From NCBI GenBank assembly GCA_041665305.1, contig JBAYJD010000053.1:1-19142 (forward strand): a stretch of DNA of 19,142 nucleotides, read 5' to 3'. The stretch comes from YA12-FULL-51-18 sp041665305 (GTDB lineage: Bacteria > Elusimicrobiota > Elusimicrobia > Elusimicrobiales > UBA9959). This document shows positions 14,457 to 19,142 of this stretch, piece by piece. Under the pieces are notes generated by a model. That model saw nothing but the letters and a program-made list of their open reading frames with translations, had not been told where the DNA came from and did no database searches. Numbering within the stretch: position 1 is the stretch's first letter; each line of letters starts with the position of its first letter. The position numbers were made by a program, and so were the translations under genes.

Positions 14457-14485
14457 AGTATAGGTCCGGACGCGCGTGATCCCAA
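14457..14485 (-). promoter_or_regulatory. Promoter of the small exported-protein gene
   Basis: On the - strand, TTGGGA (14485-14480) and TATACT (14462-14457) are separated by 17 bases. Transcription would begin near 14450, about 33 bases before the ATG. Confidence 0.6.
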
Positions 14486-14528
14486 GTGTCTTTTGGGAAT
14501 TCCCCCGGCGGCAAAAAGCCCTTCTAAA

Positions 14529-14548
14529 CCTGGGCCTTTCGGTCCAGG
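14529..14548. other. Inverted repeat upstream of glnS promoter
   Basis: CCTGGGCC (14529-14536) and GGTCCAGG (14541-14548) form an 8-bp arm pair with one G-T pair around TTTC. It lies between the two divergent promoters and outside both predicted transcripts, so a DNA-binding operator is a better guess than an RNA hairpin. Confidence 0.35.
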
Positions 14549-14562
14549 CCAAGCGGTTCCCA

Positions 14563-14591
14563 TTAAAATCGAGGCGGGAAATTGTTATAAT
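14563..14591 (+). promoter_or_regulatory. Promoter of glnS, predicted leaderless
   Basis: TTAAAA (14563-14568), 17 bases, then a perfect TATAAT (14586-14591) preceded by a TGt extension (14583-14585). Transcription would start about 6-7 bases later, at the ATG at 14598. Confidence 0.65.
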
Positions 14592-14597
14592 TTGATG

Positions 14598-16280
14598 ATG
14601 GAAAACCAAAAGCTTAAAACCAATTTTGTGCGCGAGATCATAGACGGGGACCTGGCTGCGGGAAGATTCGAAAAGCGGGTGCACACCCGCTTTCCCCCGG
14701 AACCCAACGGCTACCTGCATATAGGACACGCCACCTCCATCTGCCTGAATTCCGGCATAGCCCGCGACTACGGGGGGAAATTCAATCTCCGCTTCGACGA
14801 CACCAACCCCGCCAAAGAGGAACAGGAATATGTGGACTCCATCATAGAGGATGTGAAATGGCTGGGCGGTGATTTCGAAGGGCGGCCTCTCTACGCCTCG
14901 GATTATTTTCAGCAGATGCACGCTTGGGCGGTGGAACTCATAAAAAAAGGCAAAGCCTATGTCTGCGACCTGTCCGCGGACGAGGTCAGCCGTTATCGCG
15001 GAGCGCCTTCGGAACCCGGCAAGGACAGCCCCTACAGGAACCGCACCGTGGAAGAGAACCTGGACCTGTTCGCGCGGATGACGAAGGGGGAATTCCCCGA
15101 CGGGGCCCGTACGCTCCGGGCCAGGATAGACATGGCGCATCCCAACCTGAATATGCGGGACCCGGTGATGTACCGCATCCTCCACGCCGAGCATCACCGC
15201 CAGGGAAAAGCCTGGTGCGTCTACCCTATGTACGACTGGGCGCACGGGCTGGAAGACTCCATAGAGAGGATCACCCATTCCATCTGCACCCTTGAGTTCG
15301 AGGACCACCGTCCGCTCTACGACTGGTTCCTGGACCAGTTGGGAATATATCATCCGCGCCAGATCGAGTTCGCCAGGCGGACGCTCGGCAATACGGTTAC
15401 CAGCAAGCGCAAATTGCTGGAGCTGGTCAAGAACGGACATGTGAACGGCTGGGACGATCCGCGCATGCCGACCATCTCCGGCATACGCCGCAGGGGGTAT
15501 ACCCCGTCCTCCATCCGTGCCTTCTGCGAGGAGATAGGCATAACCAAGGTCAACGGCATAACCGACATCTGGGTGCTTGAGAACGCCATACGCAACGAAT
15601 TGAACGGGGCCGCGCCGCGCGCGATGGCCGTCCTGAGGCCGCTTAAGGTGGTCCTGTCGAATTATCCGGACGGCCTGGTAGAGGATATGGACGCCGTGAA
15701 CAACCCGGAGGACCCTTCCGCCGGGACGCGCAAGGTCCCCTTCAGCCGCGAACTTTACATCGAGCGGGACGATTTTATGGAAACGCCGCCGAAAAAGTTC
15801 TTCCGCCTGACGCCTGGCCAGGAAGTGCGGCTGCGCTACGCCTATATAATCAAATGCGAGAAGGCTGTGAAGGACGCCGCGGGAAATGTTACGGAGGTCC
15901 ATTGCACCTATGATCCGGCCACACGGGGCGGGGACGCTCCCGACGGACGCAGGATAAAGGGCACGATCCACTGGGTTTCGGCGCGGCACGCTTTCCCCGC
16001 GCCGGTGAGGCTCTACGACGCGCTTTTCACCAAACGCGATCCGGAAGATATAGAAGAGGGCCATGATTACAAGGAAAATCTGAACCCCGCTTCGCTGGAG
16101 GCCCTGAACGCTTACTGTGAGCCGGGCCTGAAGAACGCGGCGCCGGGTTCGCGGTTCCAGTTCGAGCGGCTCGGTTATTTTTACGCCGATCCGAAGGATT
16201 CCGTCCCGGGCGCGCCGGTGTTCAACCGCACCGTCACCCTGCGGGATACCTGGGGTAAGATAGAAAAAAAACAGGCATAA
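14598..16280 (+). CDS. glnS: Glutamine--tRNA ligase
   Basis: A class I synthetase joining glutamine to tRNA-Gln. 560 residues from 14598; an adjacent ATG at 14595 adds one Met, and a far upstream in-frame start at 14406 is unlikely because it would span the promoter. The family N-terminus (TNFVREIIDGDLAAGRFEKRVHTRFPPEPNG) and the HIGH motif in GYLHIGHA (residues 41-44) are present. DTNPAKEEQEYVDSI follows. The KMSKS loop reads TSKRK rather than MSKRK. The C-terminal beta-barrel anticodon-binding domain is complete. GlnRS in bacteria is typically of transferred eukaryotic origin and gives a direct route for tRNA-Gln. No ribosome-binding site is seen; the promoter position implies leaderless mRNA. 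An A8 run lies near the 3' end, then a terminator pair. Confidence 0.97.
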   Translation: MENQKLKTNFVREIIDGDLAAGRFEKRVHTRFPPEPNGYLHIGHATSICLNSGIARDYGGKFNLRFDDTNPAKEEQEYVDSIIEDVKWLGGDFEGRPLYASDYFQQMHAWAVELIKKGKAYVCDLSADEVSRYRGAPSEPGKDSPYRNRTVEENLDLFARMTKGEFPDGARTLRARIDMAHPNLNMRDPVMYRILHAEHHRQGKAWCVYPMYDWAHGLEDSIERITHSICTLEFEDHRPLYDWFLDQLGIYHPRQIEFARRTLGNTVTSKRKLLELVKNGHVNGWDDPRMPTISGIRRRGYTPSSIRAFCEEIGITKVNGITDIWVLENAIRNELNGAAPRAMAVLRPLKVVLSNYPDGLVEDMDAVNNPEDPSAGTRKVPFSRELYIERDDFMETPPKKFFRLTPGQEVRLRYAYIIKCEKAVKDAAGNVTEVHCTYDPATRGGDAPDGRRIKGTIHWVSARHAFPAPVRLYDALFTKRDPEDIEEGHDYKENLNPASLEALNAYCEPGLKNAAPGSRFQFERLGYFYADPKDSVPGAPVFNRTVTLRDTWGKIEKKQA

Positions 16281-16302
16281 AAAGGCTCATAAAAAGGCTC
16301 AT
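16279..16302 (+). repeat. Tandem 12-bp repeat after glnS
   Basis: Two exact copies of AAAAAGGCTCAT (16279-16290 and 16291-16302) begin inside the glnS stop codon. The second copy forms the left arm and loop of the first terminator hairpin. A third, diverged copy (GAAAAGGCTCCT, 16318-16329) begins the second hairpin. Confidence 0.85.
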
Positions 16303-16312
16303 GCTGCCTTTT
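16292..16312 (+). terminator. First of two tandem terminator-like hairpins
   Basis: AAAAGGC (16292-16298) and GCCTTTT (16306-16312) pair around a 7-base loop, with the A and T runs being part of the stem. The stem is modest, so efficiency may be low. It may also work on the - strand. Confidence 0.6.
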
Positions 16313-16318
16313 GGTATG

Positions 16319-16340
16319 AAAAGGCTCCTGCTGCCTTTTT
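16319..16340 (+). terminator. Second tandem terminator-like hairpin, before gltX
   Basis: AAAAGGC (16319-16325) and GCCTTTT (16333-16339) around a 7-base loop, ending in TTTTT at 16340. It differs from the first hairpin by one base, 27 bases downstream. It stops directly before AAAGGA, the probable gltX ribosome-binding site. Confidence 0.65.
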
Positions 16341-16354
16341 AAAGGATGGGGTTT

Positions 16355-17815
16355 ATGGTCAGGGTACGATTTGCTCCTTCTCCTACGGGACATTTGCATA
16401 TAGGCGGCGCGCGCACGGCGCTGTTCAATTACCTTTTTGCGAAGAGGCATAAAGGCGTTTTTATACTGCGCATAGAGGATACCGACGAACTGCGTTCGAC
16501 CGGCGAATCCGTAAGATCTATTTTTGAAAGCATGAAATGGCTGGGGCTGGAGTGGGACGAGGGGGCTATGCCGGATAACGCCGGCAAAGGTCATTTCGGC
16601 CCGTATGTGCAGAGCGAACGGGAGGCCGCCGGGATCTATAAGAGATACGCCGAAGAATTGCTTAAAGACGGCAAGGCTTACAGATGTTACTGCACCCCGG
16701 AGGAGCTTGAGGAACGGCGCGCGGCCGCTTTGCTTGAAAAACGACAGCAGAAATACGACGGCCGATGCCGCGTACTGACGGACGCGCAAAGGCGGGATTT
16801 TGAGGCCCGGGGCCGCAAACCGGTCGTCCGCTTTCGTATGCCGGACGCGGGCGCTACCTGCTGGGAAGATCTTATCCATAAGTCAGTGAAGTTCGAGAAT
16901 AATCTGCTGTACGATTTTGTGATGATCAAGGCCTCCGGCTACCCCACCTATAACTTCGCCTGCGTAATAGACGACCACCTGATGGAGATCTCCCATATCA
17001 TCAGGGGCGACGATCATGTTTCGAACACCCCGCTTCAGCTGCACCTTTACGAAGCGTTGGGCTGGAAGGCCCCGGAACTGGCTCATTTGTCCATGATCCT
17101 GGGGTCGGACGGCACGCGGCTGTCCAAGCGGCACGGCGCCACCAGCGTCGGGGAATATCGCGCCCAGGGTTATCTGCCGGGGACCATGCGCAATTATCTG
17201 GCCCTGCTCGGCTGGTCGAATCCGGAGAGCCAGCAGATCTTCGAAGAGGGGGAGCTTGAGTCGAAGTTCGATCTGGCCGGCTGCCAGAAAAGTCCGGCCA
17301 TCTTCGACCCGGCCAAATTGGACTGGATGAACGGAGAATATATCCGCCGTCAATCCAAAGAAAAACTGCTTGAGCTGGCCCTGCCTTTCATCAAGGGCGC
17401 GGGTCTGGCGGTGGAGCATGCCCCCGTTCCGCTCATCGACCTGGTGGCGCTTGAACAGGAAAAATACAAATTGCTGCGCGATATCCCGGCGCGGATAGAA
17501 TTTTTTTTCAACGCCGTCATCTACGAGCCGGCGGCCGTGGAAAAAACCTTTAGGACCTCCGAGGCAAAAAAGATACTTGAGGGGATAAAGGCCGTCTACG
17601 CTGCCCTGGACCTATTTAAGGAAACGGAGATCGAAGCGGCCACGCGCTCTTTTGCCAAGGCCAACGCTTTCAAGGCAGGCCAGGTTTTCCACCCGGTGCG
17701 GGTGGCGGTTTCCGGCCGCACGGACGGTCCGACCCTGTTCAGGATGATCGAATACCTGGGCCGGGAAGAGGTTCTCAGGCGGCTGACCCACGCGGCGACA
17801 TTGGCTGAAGGCTGA
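16355..17815 (+). CDS. gltX: Glutamate--tRNA ligase
   Basis: A class I synthetase joining glutamate to tRNA-Glu. The start at 16355 gives 486 residues and the standard N-terminus MVRVRFAPSPTGHLHIGGARTA cut at residue 1; the earlier ATG at 16346 lies in the AAAGGATGGGG that serves as ribosome-binding region. The HIGH-type motif is HIGG (15-18). RIEDTD and LSKRHGATSV (KMSKS-type) follow, with a helical C-terminal anticodon-binding domain of normal length. It lies behind glnS but is separated by two terminator hairpins and has no clear promoter of its own, so its expression may depend on readthrough. With GlnRS present, this GluRS is likely to be discriminating. Confidence 0.97.
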   Translation: MVRVRFAPSPTGHLHIGGARTALFNYLFAKRHKGVFILRIEDTDELRSTGESVRSIFESMKWLGLEWDEGAMPDNAGKGHFGPYVQSEREAAGIYKRYAEELLKDGKAYRCYCTPEELEERRAAALLEKRQQKYDGRCRVLTDAQRRDFEARGRKPVVRFRMPDAGATCWEDLIHKSVKFENNLLYDFVMIKASGYPTYNFACVIDDHLMEISHIIRGDDHVSNTPLQLHLYEALGWKAPELAHLSMILGSDGTRLSKRHGATSVGEYRAQGYLPGTMRNYLALLGWSNPESQQIFEEGELESKFDLAGCQKSPAIFDPAKLDWMNGEYIRRQSKEKLLELALPFIKGAGLAVEHAPVPLIDLVALEQEKYKLLRDIPARIEFFFNAVIYEPAAVEKTFRTSEAKKILEGIKAVYAALDLFKETEIEAATRSFAKANAFKAGQVFHPVRVAVSGRTDGPTLFRMIEYLGREEVLRRLTHAATLAEG

Positions 17816-17847
17816 AGGCTGTACTACTGCCCGCCTGGTGTTCCTCT

Positions 17848-17876
17848 GTAACAATTTAGCCACATCTTTGTATAAA
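17848..17876 (+). promoter_or_regulatory. Possible promoter of the GYF-domain gene
   Basis: GTAACA (17848-17853), 17 bases, then TATAAA (17871-17876). The -35 matches only four of six positions. Transcription would start near 17883, placing the hairpin at 17904-17931 in the leader. Confidence 0.4.
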
Positions 17877-17903
17877 ATCCTCCACACCCTGTTTGTAAGA
17901 TAT

Positions 17904-17931
17904 CCATAACGACTCGGGTGAGTTGTTATGG
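17904..17931 (+). other. 12-bp leader hairpin before the GYF-domain gene
   Basis: CCATAACGACTC (17904-17915) pairs with GAGTTGTTATGG (17920-17931), with one G-T pair and a GGGT loop. It ends six bases before the ATG at 17938, where a ribosome-binding site would normally be. Only TTTCCT separates them. It could hide the start, bind a regulator, or terminate gltX transcription. Confidence 0.6.
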
Positions 17932-17937
17932 TTTCCT

Positions 17938-19142
17938 ATGAAATACTGGTTCTACTCGGAAGGCAACATTCTGGGCCCCTATGCCCCGGCTGAGCTTTTG
18001 TCTCTGCCGGCTTTTGGCCAGGGAAGCCTTGTATGTCCGGAGACCTCCACGGGGGATAACCCGGGCGACTGGAAGGCGGCGGAAGCGGTCCCCGAGATCT
18101 CCTCGGCGCTGAGCGTCGGAGTGGGAAGCGTGATCTCGTCCGAGTCGGGCGGGGTTTCCGGCATGTACGAGCTTGAGACCGGACTGTCCGGGGCCGTAGG
18201 CGCTTCTTATTACGAGGCTAAAAACGAACAGCCTTATGGTAACGAACAGCCTTATGGTAACGAACAGCCTTATGGATATGAGAATCTTTTAAACACGATA
18301 GATAATATCCTGGGTGCGTGCAAAGATTCCCCGGCGCCGTCGGCCGCCGCGCCCTCATTGGATTATGAACTGATGGACCGTTTTGACATCCGGCTTTCCA
18401 AGATACAGGAGGAACTGGAGGCCGCCCGCTGGGAAAAAAACCTGCTCCTTGAGAAGATCCGCGCCAAGGAAGCCGAGGAGAGTAAGAACAGGGAGCGGAT
18501 AACGGAACTTGAGGAGAAACTGAAAGGAGCGCTTGATCGGACCATGCTCCGGGAGAAAGACGTTCCCCAGGCCCGGCCTCCGGCGGAACCGGACGCAAAG
18601 ACCGAGGCCCTTAAAAAAACGGACGAGCCGGAGGAAAAAGATCTTGTGGACGATTCCCGCGCTCCGTCCGTGTCCGAGGAGCCGCCGGCCGTAAAAAGCA
18701 GGATCTTTAAGAGCATCCGGCCCGGTCAGAATATTACATTCGAGACGGCTTCCTCAGCGGAGAAGGAGGATTTTGACGGCCGCGAGATTACAAGCCGCAA
18801 GTTCAGGAGCCTGGGCCGCAGTCCGCTCCACGCAAATTCGGCTCCAGTGGAACCCGAAGAGGTTTTGCCGCCCCTGCCGCAGCAGGCTTCCGGCATTGTA
18901 TACGATTTCACCATAATGTCCGGGACGGCCTCCGGAAGCGAGAAAATTAAATTTCAAATAGAATCAAAAGACGAGTCTGAGCCTCAGGTCCAGCCCCGGA
19001 ACGCGCAGCCGTTCCAGCCGGTCCAGGCGCCTTCTCAGAATGCCTGGGCTCCGCAGTCTGAACCTCCGGTCCAGCCCCGGAACGCGCAGCCGTTCCAGCC
19101 GGTCCAGGCGCCTTCTCAGAATGCCTGGGCTCCGCAGTCTGA
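17938..19142 (+). CDS. GYF_2-domain coiled-coil protein, partial
   Basis: Open to the right edge, with 401 residues visible and no stop. The N-terminal about 50 residues (KYWFYSEGNILGPYAPAEL, then DWKAAE) fit a GYF_2 domain, a fold usually binding proline-rich segments. A short linker holds three NEQPYG repeats (about residues 96-113). A charged helix at about 140-200 is probably a coiled coil. A Glu/Pro/Ala-rich part follows, and then a 27-residue Pro/Gln-rich repeat (QPRNAQPFQPVQAP) begins at residue 347. No signal peptide or membrane segment is visible, so this part is likely cytoplasmic. The Pro-rich repeat could be a GYF ligand in the same protein. No strong ribosome-binding site is present. 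The function is not known; the truncation is by the window edge. Confidence 0.8.
   Translation, partial: MKYWFYSEGNILGPYAPAELLSLPAFGQGSLVCPETSTGDNPGDWKAAEAVPEISSALSVGVGSVISSESGGVSGMYELETGLSGAVGASYYEAKNEQPYGNEQPYGNEQPYGYENLLNTIDNILGACKDSPAPSAAAPSLDYELMDRFDIRLSKIQEELEAARWEKNLLLEKIRAKEAEESKNRERITELEEKLKGALDRTMLREKDVPQARPPAEPDAKTEALKKTDEPEEKDLVDDSRAPSVSEEPPAVKSRIFKSIRPGQNITFETASSAEKEDFDGREITSRKFRSLGRSPLHANSAPVEPEEVLPPLPQQASGIVYDFTIMSGTASGSEKIKFQIESKDESEPQVQPRNAQPFQPVQAPSQNAWAPQSEPPVQPRNAQPFQPVQAPSQNAWAPQS
18223..18276 (+). repeat. Three 18-bp in-frame repeats encoding NEQPYG
   Basis: Three tandem copies of AACGAACAGCCTTATGGT at 18223, 18241 and 18259; the last differs only at its final base. Near-identity at the DNA level suggests recent expansion. 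Confidence 0.95.
18976..19142 (+). repeat. 81-bp in-frame tandem repeat at the window end
   Basis: Two copies (18976-19056 and 19057-19137) differ at only two bases near their start. A third begins at 19138 and is cut by the edge. Each encodes 27 residues rich in Pro and Gln. Ending inside such a repeat suggests an assembly break. Confidence 0.95.

Noticed and set aside
14406..14594. N-terminal extension of glnS by 63 residues
   Set aside because: It would span the divergent promoter region and the - strand gene leader; GlnRS begins near 14595-14598.
14433..16064. Long open frame of 543 codons on the - strand opposite glnS
   Set aside because: It lies wholly within a strongly conserved glnS. 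High GC at codon position 3 makes long antisense frames common, and its sequence shows no recognisable domain.
16264..16271. A8 run near the 3' end of glnS
   Set aside because: It lies five codons from the stop, so slippage would alter only the last few residues; no function is suggested.
17816..17937. A tRNA or small RNA gene between gltX and the GYF gene
   Set aside because: No cloverleaf or T-loop sequence is seen; only a possible promoter and one hairpin are present.
18223..18276. Short tandem repeats as a CRISPR array
   Set aside because: The copies are directly adjacent without spacers, are in frame and encode NEQPYG.

Overview
The window is a GC-rich bacterial chromosomal segment, probably a contig end. 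It holds conserved housekeeping genes flanked by poorly characterised envelope genes. Signal peptides and a beta-barrel ending in Phe point to a diderm bacterium. A GYF_2-type protein, a deoxyhypusine-synthase homologue, separate GlnRS and GluRS genes, frequent AUA isoleucine codons and large orphan single-pass proteins suggest an Elusimicrobiota-like lineage. That placement is inference from impression only; no marker in the window proves it.

Layout. Positions 1-4690 hold two large membrane-anchored proteins of unknown family on the + strand. The second has its own sigma70-type promoter. Positions 4860-6840 hold a deoxyhypusine-synthase-like enzyme followed by a small outer-membrane beta-barrel protein. 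Positions 6872-9207 hold dnaX (clamp loader tau) overlapping recR by 4 bases. Positions 9293-13955 hold comEC, nadK and recN, so several genes for DNA replication, repair and uptake lie together. Positions 13986-14417 (- strand) hold a small exported protein, divergent from glnS. Positions 14598-17815 hold glnS and gltX, separated by a duplicated terminator-like hairpin. From 17938 to the right edge is the first part of a GYF-domain coiled-coil protein, cut off inside an 81-bp tandem repeat.

How the genes work together. DnaX, RecR and RecN serve replication and recombinational repair. ComEC would carry single-stranded DNA across the inner membrane, although its C-terminal nuclease-like domain lacks the expected metal ligands. 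NadK makes NADP. GlnRS and GluRS charge tRNA-Gln and tRNA-Glu directly, so GlnRS gives a direct route for tRNA-Gln. The left and right flanks carry envelope proteins of unknown function with low-complexity and repeat regions.

Strongest observations. (1) dnaX contains a run of ten A at 8043-8052. Both alternative frames stop at once or within seven codons, and a hairpin follows, which is the layout of a programmed slippage site making a short gamma-like subunit. (2) Two near-identical terminator hairpins lie directly before the gltX ribosome-binding site. (3) The comEC start codon lies inside a 12-bp perfect inverted repeat. (4) glnS and nadK have extended -10 promoters placed so that the mRNAs would be leaderless. 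No CRISPR array, insertion sequence, rRNA or tRNA was seen. No gene-free stretch exceeds 300 bases.
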